Source: Volutella citrinella
Lineage: Eukaryota; Ascomycota; Sordariomycetes; Hypocreales; Nectriaceae
Direction of reading: 5' to 3'
NCBI GenBank assembly: GCA_034401135.1
Contig: JAWZSP010000008.1
Span: 1,922,001-1,986,000 of the forward strand
DNA length: 64,000 nt
The number at the start of each line of letters is the position of its first letter. Within the stretch, counting starts at the first letter, position 1. The translations under genes were made by a program, and so were the position numbers. The notes under the pieces are model-generated. The model was given only the letters and a program-made list of their open reading frames with translations. It did not search any database and was not told the origin of the DNA. Of this stretch, positions 23,118 to 34,059 are shown piece by piece.

Positions 23118-26100
23118 GAACGAGATCACAAGTCAAAGCCCGAAGAGGGAGGTAGCGGCCCAAGCTCAGCCGCGATCCTTGGCTGCCACCATGTTCTGCG
23201 TGGCATACCATTGAAGCGATAGGCGATTCATACGTGGACGAGGCCGACGAACTGGTGCCCAAAGTCAACCACAGAGAAACAGAACTTTATCATCGATCCA
23301 TGCGCCTGGTTGTATCAACTGCAAATCATGTGTCCCAGAAAAGCTGCATGGAGCTTGTTCGCGAACATCGGAGCGGGAGCGCCCGATCGTACCTGGGGGG
23401 GGACCAATGACGAAATGCGATCTTGAGTCAACGGCGCGCGAGAGATTTTACCACAGTATCAATTGGCCATTGGCATGGCTGCGACGAGTCAGTCCTCATG
23501 CCTTACCCTCCTAGACAAGGGCCCTAGGCAAGCAAGCAAGCGGGAAGAAAGGGACATGGGCATGAGCAGTCGCACGTTGATGGCTCCACTTCCAGTTCCC
23601 GCCCCCAGTCCTAGGACAACCCCCATGACCATCACTTGGGCTGTACTCCGTACTCCGTACAATGCCATCGAATAGCAGAATCGCGGTCGTGTGGGGGAAG
23701 CAATCTAGCAAAGAACGTGCCAGGGGTGGGGCGCAGACTGGAGCGGGTTGAGGCTGGGTCTTCCCGTTCGGCAGACATGTCTCCGTCGTCGCCGCATGGC
23801 GGCACCAAGCCACCGTGATTGGGCGCGAACAAGGATTCAGAAGCGTGGCATTCCTAGCAGGCCAAGCAAGGGCGACGACCAGCAGAACACATTTCGCGTG
23901 AAGTAAAGCAAGCAGTCTGCCACCGCCTCGGCGTGTTATCGCCCTTCTGGTTCAAGAGGCTATTTTCAAATACCGCCCTGCTCACGTAGCCTGCCTCGTG
24001 GTCATGGACATACCCAACTCTAGATGTCAGATCACCTCTGGCAGAGACAGCCGCGATTGCGACATGGGATTTGAGGAGGACTGCTGCACCGTGAAGGACG
24101 CACTCTCGCAGCCAGACGGAGGCACCTGCGAGGCGCTCGGATATCATACCACGGCAATACGCCACAGAGGCTGGTCATAACCTGGTAGCAGCTTTGGTGA
24201 GTGGAGCTCAACAAATGAATCATCGTCTCGGGGTCAATGCCATCGAAATTCCTACAATACCCCCTCTCAATAGGTATCTGGGCCGTCTGGTCTTTGCTGC
24301 GCAGGTATCCCCATCTCCATTCGCACATCTTGCAGTCATGCTCCCTGTTTGAGGATAGCCCAAGCTACAGCAAGGGGCAAACTTTTTGAGGACAGTAACC
24401 TGACTGCCGCATAGCCTGTGAATAACCAGAGGCCTCGGAGAGGATAGGATGTCAGGATCACCGACAGAGGGGTGTGATGGCAACGCAAGCGGCCGAAATC
24501 TGCAGCCGGACGCCGGTCATCCCTTGGCGCAAGGCAGACAGCGGAGCACCCGAATCAAGCTCAAGCCGATCTGTCCAAACGGGTGGCAGCCGGAGGAATC
24601 GCCCCAAGACAATGAAGTTGCTCTTGAGGAAAGTCGTGCATGTATCGATGTGCCACGCCTCGGGCTGCTTGGAGACGGGACAATACTCTTCGGAGAAGCT
24701 GCACGAAGGAGGATGAGGAAACAGCCAGGCATATGCAAGACACCCCCATAGGACAAGGCAAGGCGAACGGAGGCGGCGAGACACAGCGACATGTGATGTG
24801 ATGGGCGTACGTGACGCATTACCTCCCCCCAGCGGGCCAAACGGAGCTGTAGCCCGGCTGCGGATGTTGGGGGTGCGCATTTAGGCGTCAGTCGCGAGGC
24901 ATAATACGGCCGTAATGCTTGGGTGGGTTTCATTCCACGTCACGAAGCGTCTATGGACCGCAAATGGAACGACAAGACGCAGTATGCAATGAATGCGATG
25001 TGATGCGACGCGAGGCAATGCATTGGGGCATGCCGTGCCCCAGCGAGTTGCGGTTTGTATCAGTTCAGCCCGATCAATGCAAGAGTCCTTTGTCAATTCC
25101 GATGGCTTCGGCCCGCGCTCAGTGGAGCGACTCGAGGAATGAAGGAGGGTCCAACGACTATTTCGCCCTTCACACAGTCAAAATGGTCCACTCAAATCCA
25201 GGGGGGTTGCTATCGAGGTCCTCAAATTGGGTCAGCCGTAGCAATGTCTGATCTCTGAGCAGCACAACGGCACAGGAGGTAGACAGGGGGTGGGGGGGGG
25301 GCAGAACAAGAGAAAGGGCGTGATGGGGTTTTATCGGTCACTTTACCGCAGCTGCACTCATGGCAGACCTTGTGCAGCAGCTGCAGAAGTGGCGAGCCAC
25401 GGCAGCATTGGAGGCTCACCGGTATGTTCTGGTGGAGGCCCCTGTGTGCCACAACGACGGACGAAGAAGTCACTGTCTGGTGTCACCCAGCCAGTGTCAG
25501 ATGGGCCGCAACGGCGAAACTAGAACGAGTCTGGGACTTGGATGAAATCTTTCTCTTGCCGTCTGCTGGCTTGATCTGGTATGGGTCTTCCCTGTCGCGG
25601 GTGTTGGCGGCTTCAAATTCCAACATGCTGCATCACTACTTGTATGGCCTGTCCCTTGGAACACTTGGAAAGCAAAAGATCATACTGGTTTTTTAGCGTC
25701 ACCCTCCCCCTCCGTTTTTTGTCTTGGCCATCTGCTCTTTACTACGAGCTGTTGCTTGACTTGTCTGCGACGGTCGGGGTTAGGCGGATTTGCGAGGACC
25801 GTGACAATCTAACTTTTGGTGTGTATAGCATCATGGGAGGGAACACTCCGTCCACTTATTAGAGCGCCTGCCAGCCCTTGTAAGCTAATGCCAGCGTTTC
25901 TCACGGTAGGCCTTGCTCCGCCTGCGCCTGGATCAGAATCCATGCCCCTTGGCATCGAGCAAAGTGTCAAAGAGTCAGCAAACTGGGGCACTATCCAAAT
26001 CTGTGAGGTGAGCAAGGGTCACGAGCTCCCCCCCCAGCGCCTCGTTCTGGGTGAATTGATTCATTTCGGAGCCGAGCTTGGGTGGGTTCCCCTCCATGTC

Positions 26101-27996
26101 ATGCGGCTCGTCCCTTGGCTTTTAATGATTAATTATTCGCTCCCACGGCCCACCAAGGGCTCATTTAGCGGGAGCAGCAGGCCCTGCAACTTAGACTCAA
26201 CCCCTGGTGGGTGGCCTTGGTTCTCGTAGAGACGAATACAGCAATGGCGGTTCACATGAGCCAACGAAGATTGCTTGTCGACTAATTGACTCTAGGCCAG
26301 GAACTTGTAGAGTTCCCGCTTTCGTCGAGCACATCCGTCCTAGGCAGCCAGACCTTTGGCAGGGCTTTGCACATGCCCTTGGTGTCGTGGGCGTCGATAC
26401 CTAGCGAGATCCCCGTGTCCTACAGCCCAAGATCAAGCACCATCGCATTTAGCCAGTTCCATTTTATCTCAGCTGCATATATAAAGCACCCTGGGCGCCT
26501 AGTTGTGGATATGGCAGCTAGGAGGAGATGGTTGACTTGATACCAGAGCAGTGACAACTAACAAGCCCATCATGGTGGACTCCTTGCCCCCAAAACCTCC
26601 ATCTCAAAGATGGAAGCTGTATATCCAGAGCCAACACATGATCAGCATGGTTGATGACGAACGAGCCTTCGATGGAGAGCTACAGGGTAGCCACACTAAC
26701 GAGAAGAGTGCCCATACCAAGAAGGGGCACTCATCTTGAGCAAGGAGCCACTGGACTGGCCTAGGAGCAAGGCGCGTAAATGAGCCAGAGGATTGGCTTG
26801 CAGTGCGGGTCTTGTGATGGTGGTTCTGGTGATGCAGTTCCTCTGGCAGCAATCGCAGCGATCACGAAGCGGGTATGACAGACATCAGTAGCGGGGGACG
26901 GGAAGTTCTGCCAGGGTACCGTACCTGAGGTGTGGCGAATGGGATGACCGAGTAACACCCAAGCGCCGCCGTCACTGGTGAACGACCCCACTGCACTCCA
27001 CTGGCCACAGTGGCCCAGGCTGGGACGACCACACCGTCTGCACTAGCCGCCTACAACCCCACACCCGGGCAGCTGCTGCGCAAACCTGCCAGAGCCCATG
27101 ACGAGTCCAGCGCCACGAGTAACGAATCCTGCGTCAACACCACGCCCGCCTTCCCGTTTGCATTCGGATCCCCATCGTTGCTTCTGCCTCATGTTCTAAT
27201 GAACTAATTACCGCTACGCCCTACAGATGGGCTCAATTTCCTTTGACTCACCCCGCCAGACACTCAGCTTACCTGCATCCATTCATCAGTCTGTTGCTTC
27301 CTGTACCCTGAACTCGAACCCTGGAACATAAGTCAACTACTATACCATCCAACCAACCCAACCGCCGAAGCCATCGGCCTCGGGCTTCTCCCGTCACGAG
27401 GCTTCATCCTCGCTCGCTAGCCCTTACCCTCCTGACTCCTCAGCAGTACGAGTGAAGCAGCTACTACTTTAGTCCCTGCCTAGATCACACGCAAACTGTG
27501 CCTCGTCATCCACGTCACAACTCCTAGGGTCCTCTGAGTCGCGGCCGTCATTCTCCGTCGTTGTCTCATCACAAAACTCCACCGGGCCGCGGCCGCCCTC
27601 CTTCAGCAATTCGTATCAGCTTTCCTTGCTTTTCTTCCTCTGGCCTCCTGGCGGTGGCCACAGCCGCGGCCTCACAGCCTCGCCCTACGCTCGCCCTCAC
27701 CCACGCGCCGCACGCGCTCGCGCTCGCGCTGTCGTCAGTCCCCCCGTTTCTCCGGCCCTCCGCGTGGCCACTGTCACGGCCGGTCCTCTTCTCTCACCTC
27801 TCCCCTTCCGGTCCCCGTCGGTGGCGTTCTGTGACAACCGATCCTGCGACCGCCTGCGGCCTCATCTTCGACAGACAGCCGGGAAGTCAGCCCGAACGCG
27901 ACCAGGTCATCTCGGCCGTTGTTTCGGCCCATCCATGTGACGAGCCACCGTGAAGCCTGCGCTATCCCGCCTCGTGCTACGCCTCTGCGCCAACGC

Positions 27997-28077
27997 ATGG
28001 TCGAGACGGACGGACTGCGTTGCTTCGTCCTAAACGACCAACAGCTCCTATATGCCTCATCTATGAGCCCGCCCTGA
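27997..28077 (+). promoter_or_regulatory. Upstream ORF in the F-box gene leader
   Basis: A 26-codon frame (MVETDGLRCFVLNDQQLLYA...) ends with TGA 65 nt before the F-box start codon. A shorter ATG-initiated frame lies inside it in another frame. If transcribed as part of the CT-rich leader it could damp translation. The existence of the frame is certain; a regulatory role is inference. Confidence 0.35.
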
Positions 28078-28142
28078 CGTCCTTCTCACGCCCGTTGTGC
28101 CTCTTGTCGCCTGGCGCGCTTTTGGCCGCTGATCTAGCTAAT

Positions 28143-29139
28143 ATGGAACCATCCACCATCGCCCACCTTGACCACCTCACCCTGCAGGCGAACCGTCCAG
28201 GCCTACCGTCGCCTCTTCCAGATAACCTTGCTTCTGGGCGTGGCGTCAACGGAACGACTGTGGATGCAATTCTGCCTAACCTTACGAGCTACACGCCTCC
28301 CGCGTCCCAACAATCTGTTATGCCCATCTCCCGTGATGTATTCGATTCGTATTGCGATGCCAACGGCTCCACTGACGCGAAAGGCTCTGGGATTGCCTCG
28401 TCAACACCGTTGTTTCTGGAGCAACTGCCCAACGAGGTCTTGTTCCATATCCTGGGTCACCTCGACGTGAACGACCTGCTCTCAGCATCGAGGGTAGGTA
28501 TCCTTTGCTAGTCTGTCAAGTTCTTACACTCGCTTTCGACCGGGTAATTCACAATTAGACTGACAATTTCCCATCTCCTCACGGGTGCGTAAGCGAAAGA
28601 GGAGCAAGCTAATAATGTCATTGTAGACAAGCCACCTCTTCCGGGCGCTGTCGCTGTCACCCATCCTCCACTACTATCGGCTCCGTCGAATTCGATGCAT
28701 ACTGCCCCCGTTACTCTGGTCGCCCCATCGTCCCTCAATATCTGATCTCATAGCTCGCTCCATCTTATTGACAAAAACCTCTGTCGTCTCTCGCAGGCTC
28801 GCCCGATCATTGGTCTCCATCCGGCTATCCCGCCGCCTTGCAGCTCGCCCATCTGCTGAAACGCTGGTTGAGCGCGCGGTTTTGCCCGAGGAATGCGTCC
28901 CAGGCATGGGAAGAGTTTATGTAGCGCCAGGCATTGTAGCCAGACGAAAAGCTGTCGAGAAGGAGAGGGTCAAAGACGGCCTCCGGCAGTGGATCGCTGC
29001 CAAGTGGCGCGGCGAAGTCGAGGAGCGGGAGAAGCGTGTGCGACACTGGGATGAGAGCCGAGGAGTTGGCCGCGTCTGGAGACTCCGCAGATTCTGGGAG
29101 CGAGTTGGCAGAGGCGAGGTACTGGCCATGGCTGTGTGA
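28143..29139 (+). CDS. F-box domain protein
   Basis: Predicted substrate adaptor of an SCF (Skp1-cullin-F-box) ubiquitin ligase. Exons are 28143-28493 and 28627-29139 (intron 133 nt), giving 287 residues. The F-box is the segment around residues 94-125, beginning LFLEQLPNEVLFHILGHLDV and running through NDLLSASR, across the splice into TSHLFRALS. This has the Leu-Pro-x-Glu-hydrophobic core and the bulky spacing of the family. The C-terminal half is rich in Arg, Glu and Trp with no recognisable WD40, LRR or Kelch repeat, so the substrate is unknown. The first in-frame ATG is used. The intron sits inside the F-box, with GTAGGT as donor. Confidence 0.82.
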
Positions 29140-29519
29140 GTTTGTAATGTCTGCCTGCATCCTCCTTTTTCTTTCGCCATGTTTTGAGCAAGTGAGCCTG
29201 CGCTGGTTCGCATTCGGCTCCTAGTATCGTGGGGGGCTTGTGTTTCGTATATCCTGTCTCGCATTGGCGTCCGTTGCACTGCATTTATTCTTTTGACGGA
29301 AAGCTCGACGTTTTCCCCGGGATGGTTGAGACGATCACCTTTTCCACGTTCCGAAGCGCAGCACATTAGGGAGCCCGACTCTTGGGATATCGCGGTATTG
29401 TTAACTATGTCATATATTACACGGTTGCTTTAGAGCTATATTTACAACACTATTATTGCAGAGTACCATGGTCAAGCCTTGCACCACGGCGATTGAGGGT
29501 ATCCCTCCTCGGCGGCATG
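29140..29519. terminator. Convergent 3' region, F-box / ZNF830-like genes
   Basis: A 380-bp space between two convergent stop codons. An AT-rich patch at about 29400-29460 is a plausible polyadenylation area. No gene is seen. Confidence 0.4.
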
Positions 29520-30611
29520 TTAAGCGGTCCGAAATCGAAACCCGTCCCAATCATCATCCTCTTCGTCCTCGTCCTCATCCTCGTCCCCTTCCTCGTCTTC
29601 CTTGACAGGATCCTCCAGGTTCTCTTTATCCAATCCTTTCGGCCTGGCTGGGCCAGCATCCTGGCTGAAGCTCTCTCCTCGCTTTCGGAGGGCCTCCCTC
29701 TTCTCCTTGAGCCTGCGCACCCGGGCCTCAAGCTCTTCCATCTCGTCAAACTCCTCCTCGAGAGCCCGCGTGGCCTCTTCCTTCTCGTCTTCGAGGTCCA
29801 CGTCGGCCTGGGCCCTGCGCTTCTCGGCTGCATCTTCCTCGGCCTTGGCGGCGGCGGCAGCTTCTTCGGCATTCATGGCCGGTGCAGATATAACGGCGTC
29901 CTCGTCGTATGGCGCTGTGGTGGCAGCAATGTCAGCCTCGAAAGCGGCCCATTCGGACTCGTCGACCTGGGGCGCGGCCGAACCGGGTCGGTCCTCGGCG
30001 GCGAGACTGCTAAGGCGTCGCGATGCTAACGAGGATACGGCGCCGGAGCCGTTGAGATGCGTTCCGGGACCAGGAGTGAGCTGTGCTCCTGGGGTAGACG
30101 AGGATGAACCGTCTCGGTGCGCGGGCGTTGCAGGGCGCGAGGGGATCTGCAGCTCGACGCCTTGTGATGGTGTTGTAGAAGCCCGCCTGGTCAATCGTGG
30201 TGGTGTCAAGGTCTGGTCCTTTGCATCTTTGTCGCCCTCCGCGTCGTTTGGTTGCAGCGTAGAAGAGGCCATGTCGGGCTTGCTGCGCTTGCGCCTCATG
30301 GAGTCTTCCATGTCAATGTCGTTGTCCTCAACGGCGTCGTCGTCGGCTGAGACATCGTGTTTCCTCTTCTGGTTCTGGACGAGCGTGGTCTCGGCGGGGC
30401 GGCCAGTCTGGGTCGGCGCAGTGGCACGCAGCTTCAGGACGCGGGCCCTGTGATCGTCGCTCTGGACATGGCTGTCCCAGAGGGCCTCGTTCCGCACCTG
30501 CTCGTGGCAGGCGGTGCACAACAGCTTGCCAGCGTCCGAGTAGGCGGCATGGGGGTGTGTGATGCGACGGGCAGCGCGCTGTTGTCGCAGGAGGGATCGC
30601 ACGTCGGCCAT
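29520..30611 (-). CDS. ZNF830/CCDC16-like zinc-finger coiled-coil protein
   Basis: Probable nuclear protein of the ZNF830 family, which associates with the spliceosome and genome-maintenance factors in animals. Single exon of 363 residues, with the start at ATG 30611; the longer frame upstream lacks an ATG. It begins MADVRSLLRQQRAARRI, the conserved N-terminal basic helix. A U1/matrin-like C2H2 finger follows: LCTACHEQVRNEALWDSHVQ then SDDH (Cys32, Cys35, His48, His54). The middle is Ser/Pro-rich and carries two KRKH/RRKRSK nuclear signals. A conserved ESEWAAFEADI motif comes next, then a coiled coil (about 245-325, EEAAAAAKAEEDAAEKRRAQ onward) and an acidic Asp/Glu tail ending DDWDGFRFRTA. 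Head, finger, coiled coil and acidic end match the family. Confidence 0.85.
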   Translation of the reverse strand: MADVRSLLRQQRAARRITHPHAAYSDAGKLLCTACHEQVRNEALWDSHVQSDDHRARVLKLRATAPTQTGRPAETTLVQNQKRKHDVSADDDAVEDNDIDMEDSMRRKRSKPDMASSTLQPNDAEGDKDAKDQTLTPPRLTRRASTTPSQGVELQIPSRPATPAHRDGSSSSTPGAQLTPGPGTHLNGSGAVSSLASRRLSSLAAEDRPGSAAPQVDESEWAAFEADIAATTAPYDEDAVISAPAMNAEEAAAAAKAEEDAAEKRRAQADVDLEDEKEEATRALEEEFDEMEELEARVRRLKEKREALRKRGESFSQDAGPARPKGLDKENLEDPVKEDEEGDEDEDEDEEDDDWDGFRFRTA

Positions 30612-31510
30612 GGTTGGGTAGAGGAGGTTCGTGGAGGAGCTGCAGCAATGGCGGGCAGACGATGGGGAGATCTCGGAGGGTGGTGAGGGCAGTGAAGACG
30701 GCTCGGCGGTGATTGAGGCCGGAGGAGGGGACAGGAAGAGTTGCTTCGTGGGGCAACTCAAGGTGTGCAGCTTGCAGCCATTCCCGTCAGAGTCTGATTT
30801 CGATTGCTGTAGAGTCGGTGTTGGCGAGCGTCAGAGAGAGCAACAATTGCTCAGGAGGATAGTATAGCGATGGAGTCGGTGTCAATTCGTGGATGGGAAG
30901 TGTAATGGGGAGGAGGAGGAGACAGAGAGGAAGGTTTGGTCACGACTGTCTAGAAGTATAAGCGCCTGGGACTGGTCCCTGTCCACCGCCGTGGTATCTA
31001 GAGTGACGTGCCGTGTGGCACTACTACCAGCCCAGTGAGTGCGCTACACCAGGCAGAGGAGCAGCTGATGAGACGAAACCGGAGTTTAGCCGGCACAAAC
31101 GGGGGACTCCTACCTAGGTAGGGAAGCACTACTTCCTCTTTACTTGCCCTTCGTGTCTTGTAGTAGTCACTCACGACTTCCACCGCTCCCAAATATCCAG
31201 AAGATATCTCGGGCCGCCTCTCATTCGCCTGCAATCAGTTTACCACATCGAATGTGGGCCCAAACTTCGAGGTGTGGCTTTCTACCCACATTTTATCCTG
31301 GGTATCCACAGTGAGCCAGAGCTACCTCGCTGGGCCCATCTAACGTGAAGTCTCACTTTCACATCTCGACTCCCTTGCAATCCAACAGATTCCACGCTTC
31401 TGCTAGGCTTCGAGTTCAAACGATTTTGCGTCTCAAGCTATCCTGTCAGTCGCCTTTGGCTCCAGTTCTTCGCTATCGTCCATCGGTCACATTGCATCAC
31501 ACGTTCCACA
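30612..31510. promoter_or_regulatory. Divergent promoter region, ZNF830-like / MED7
   Basis: A 0.9-kb space between divergent start codons with no gene; the part next to MED7 is CT-rich. Confidence 0.45.
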
Positions 31511-32323
31511 ATGGAGGAGCAGCAGGAGCCCCATTCCCTCTCGTCGACTTTCCCTAACCCCCCATCCTTCTGGAAAGATTTCACCCCAGATCGGATTTCT
31601 CGCGCCGGCACCTTGAGGGCCACATACGTTGAGCAGCATGGGGGAGATCCGCTGATTGTCCGGCTGCCCGATCTGCCAGAGGAGCTCCTCAACCTCCAAC
31701 CGCCCCCGGAGCCCGCCGATGGGCGATGGCGAGTCTTTGGCGACCAGTATATGGTATGGTTCCCAAATTCTGAATTGAACACCTACATTGCTTCCTTATT
31801 CGTTCATTTTCTTTCATAAGCTGACATTCGAGCACAGCTGGATGACAAGCTGCCTACGCTGGAAGAGCAGGGTATCACAAATCTGCCCTCAATGGCGCCT
31901 TCAGAGTCCAAAGATGTCAAGCACTTGGATCGCGCTTTTGAACTGAAGCGACTTGCCAAGTCTCTACTGCTAAATTTCCTGGAGCTCAACGGCACCCTCG
32001 CGCAGAATCCAGCTCACGCCGAGGCCAAGGTTCAAGATCTCCGCACCTTGTTCATCAACTTCCATCACATTCTCAACGAGTATCGCCCGCATCAGGCGCG
32101 TGAGTCAGCAATCGCCATGATGCAAGAGCACCTGGATCGCACACGGACAGAGACCATGGCGATCCGCACCCAGGTTGACAAGGCGCGCCGCGTTCTCGAC
32201 GGACTGGGCAGCTTGAGCGTGCCGGAGCCGCCGCCTGCCAATGTCAAGCCCGAAAATGCAAAGGGCGTCCCCCTTGAACGGGAGGCGGAGGTCTGGGCTA
32301 CTACCGATGTCCTGTTCACCTGA
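31511..32323 (+). CDS. MED7: Mediator complex subunit 7
   Basis: Subunit of the Mediator middle module, which bridges activators and RNA polymerase II and pairs with Med21 through a long coiled coil. Exons are 31511-31753 and 31838-32323 (intron 84 nt), giving 242 residues. The N-terminal part has the Med7 signature: FPNPPSFWKDFTPDRI, then LPDLPEELLNLQPPPEPADG and WRVFGDQYM. After the intron it continues LDDKLPTLEEQGITNL, HLDRAFELKRLAKSLLLNFL and DLRTLFINFHHILNEYRPHQ, then the C-terminal coiled coil. Order and length match fungal Med7 fully. The donor lies directly after an in-frame ATG (ATG|GTATGG). Confidence 0.96.
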
Positions 32324-32971
32324 CCTTCGGGGAATTATTGGTATACCGATGACACTCCCTTGAACCATCATGCGATGATGGGTGGATTCGCGCTCGTCAA
32401 TATCATGTCATTGGAGAAATAAGACGACCATCACCGAAGAACAGCTTAGATCAGGAACTCACATGGGTCAAACATTCGCCAGGGACGCCGCTCGACTAGT
32501 TGTTGGGCATAGCCACGCCACCAGCGCGGCTCGAGTGCCTTCTTCACAGTTCCAGACTGCCCTGCCAGATGTCTATTGCCTAGTCCGCACCCCGGGTGTC
32601 GGGATGAACCAGAGTCATTACCATTTACGACTCAGCAACCATGGCTCCTTTGAAAACAGGAAGCGACAGTGAGGCTATCACAAAGGTTCGATACCTTGAC
32701 ATGCTCAGCTCAGCATCCCGAGGGGATCTACGCGGACGGGGAATGGAGCCAAGCTAGCCATGACGATAGAGGATAAATTGATATTGCAGTACTTGATTGA
32801 CGCTGTGGGCATAGTCCTCAATACACAACCCGACCCAACCCAAACCACCGCCGCGCAGGTCCCAGTGAGTGAGAATGTCGACCAACCATACCGCGACCAC
32901 AGTCACCGAGCAGAGGCAAACTCGGTGGCAGACAGCTCAAGCTGGACTGACCGCATCCAGTCCACGCTCCT
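32324..32971. other. Intergenic region downstream of MED7
   Basis: Open frames at 32382-32672 and 32760-33155 on the + strand have no bias or signature. The second is the antisense shadow of the small CaaX ORF. Confidence 0.45.
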
Positions 32972-33139
32972 ACATCACAGAATGACGCAGGGAATGCAGC
33001 AGCATTCGAAGTCGCCACAGTCGATGCACCTGGTCTTGCCGGTAGCTTCAGTGGGCTTGACGATGCTCTCGGCGACAGAGATTGCGGCGCTGCCAGGGCC
33101 ATTGCGGTTCACGAGAGATGAGCCGGATGAGCGTGCCAT
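32972..33139 (-). CDS. Candidate 54-residue protein with C-terminal CaaX box (CVIL)
   Basis: Short uninterrupted frame from ATG 33139 to TGA 32972. The start context is good (CAAGATGG, A at -3). Codon choice is markedly biased to C in third position (CGC, TCC, GGC, ATC, GTC, GCC, AAC, TGC), as in the real genes of the window and unlike the random frames around it. The protein is Ser/Gly-rich at the start (MARSSGSSLVNRNGPGS), then ISVAESIVKPTEATGKT, and ends RCIDCGDFECCCIPCVIL. The last four residues, CVIL, form a CaaX box with Leu, the type favoured by geranylgeranyltransferase I. The Cys just before it could be palmitoylated. This would tether the peptide to a membrane. I do not recognise the family. 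Alternatives are a lipopeptide pheromone-like precursor (less likely, as Pezizomycotina forms usually end in Met) or a chance frame. Confidence 0.55.
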
Positions 33140-34059
33140 CTTGAATGTGTCTTGAGAGTGGTATCAAGGAGCTTGAGAGGAGAGACGAAGTTTCGTGATA
33201 TCAAAGGGACTCTGTGAAGGCTATTAAGGAAAGCCAGCCTCATCAGTAACGTCGCCTATGTGCAATCACTTCCCTTTCTCACCAGACATACCTGGAGATG
33301 AACAAACTTTTCCCGGAACGGAATTTCGGGTTGGCGATCAAGCACAATGCAGGTTTGGAGTGAGCGAGGAGTCAAGTTGGGCGCGGTGCACAGCGTGCTG
33401 CTGAAATGGGCTACGTCATCAGCCAAGCAAACGCACTGCCTCCACCTTGTTTAATGCACAGGGTGGTGGCGGGTCCGTCCCTCCGTCATGGGTTCAGGGG
33501 GTCCAGGGTAACCGACACGCGGCAGCACCCCTCGATTGGCTGGTTGGTTGTCGTAAAGGTAAAGTATCGGAAAATGGTGGAGGGACGAGATTGGTCTTAG
33601 TGTTAGTCTATTGGTTGAGTTGGGTGGCAGAGGTTCCTGGAGGGTCACGGCGAGAACTGAGTAGAGGTTTGGTCAAACGCAGGTCACAATGGAGGACTTT
33701 CTTGAACTATTGCTAGGGACAATGAAAAGCAACAAGACTTTGATAAAATCCATAATAGATAGGCATAGGTACTCAGTACTTTGAGCTTAGACTAGACGCT
33801 ACCCGATGCCATCGCCAGGGCACCAATGTCACTGACAGACAAAAGGCTACGTTCTAACAGTTTGGTATTGTCAACTCGTCATCCACAGAATCATGCAACT
33901 CTACCCTTCACACACACTTGCTTGTCCGTGGGCGTGAGGAGTCGCCCAGTTCCCGCCCATCCCATCGCATTCCGCGCCTAAACGCCGCCCCAGTGTTCCT
34001 ATCTACCCTGACATACTCGTAATACGGCACAAAACGGCTCGCTGCATCTATCAAACATG
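33140..34059. other. Intergenic region between BYE1 and the small CaaX ORF
   Basis: No further gene is supported. It contains the presumed promoter of the CaaX ORF on the minus strand, including a CCAAT box about 400 bp upstream of its start (ATTGG near 33535-33539). The BYE1 3' region is near 34000. Confidence 0.4.

Larger units (their letters stand above)
18258..28142. other. 9.9-kb gene desert between two divergent genes
   Basis: I find no gene with a family signature on either strand. Pyrimidine-rich + strand blocks occur at about 18.6-19.1, 19.4-19.8, 20.1-20.4 and 27.2-28.0 kb; the last is the leader of the F-box gene. A (CA)n repeat lies at 23084-23108, and a short G run at about 25287-25301. 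Open frames are numerous but short, overlap on both strands, lack codon bias and match nothing I know. It could hold regulatory DNA, long leaders or noncoding RNA. Confidence 0.45.
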
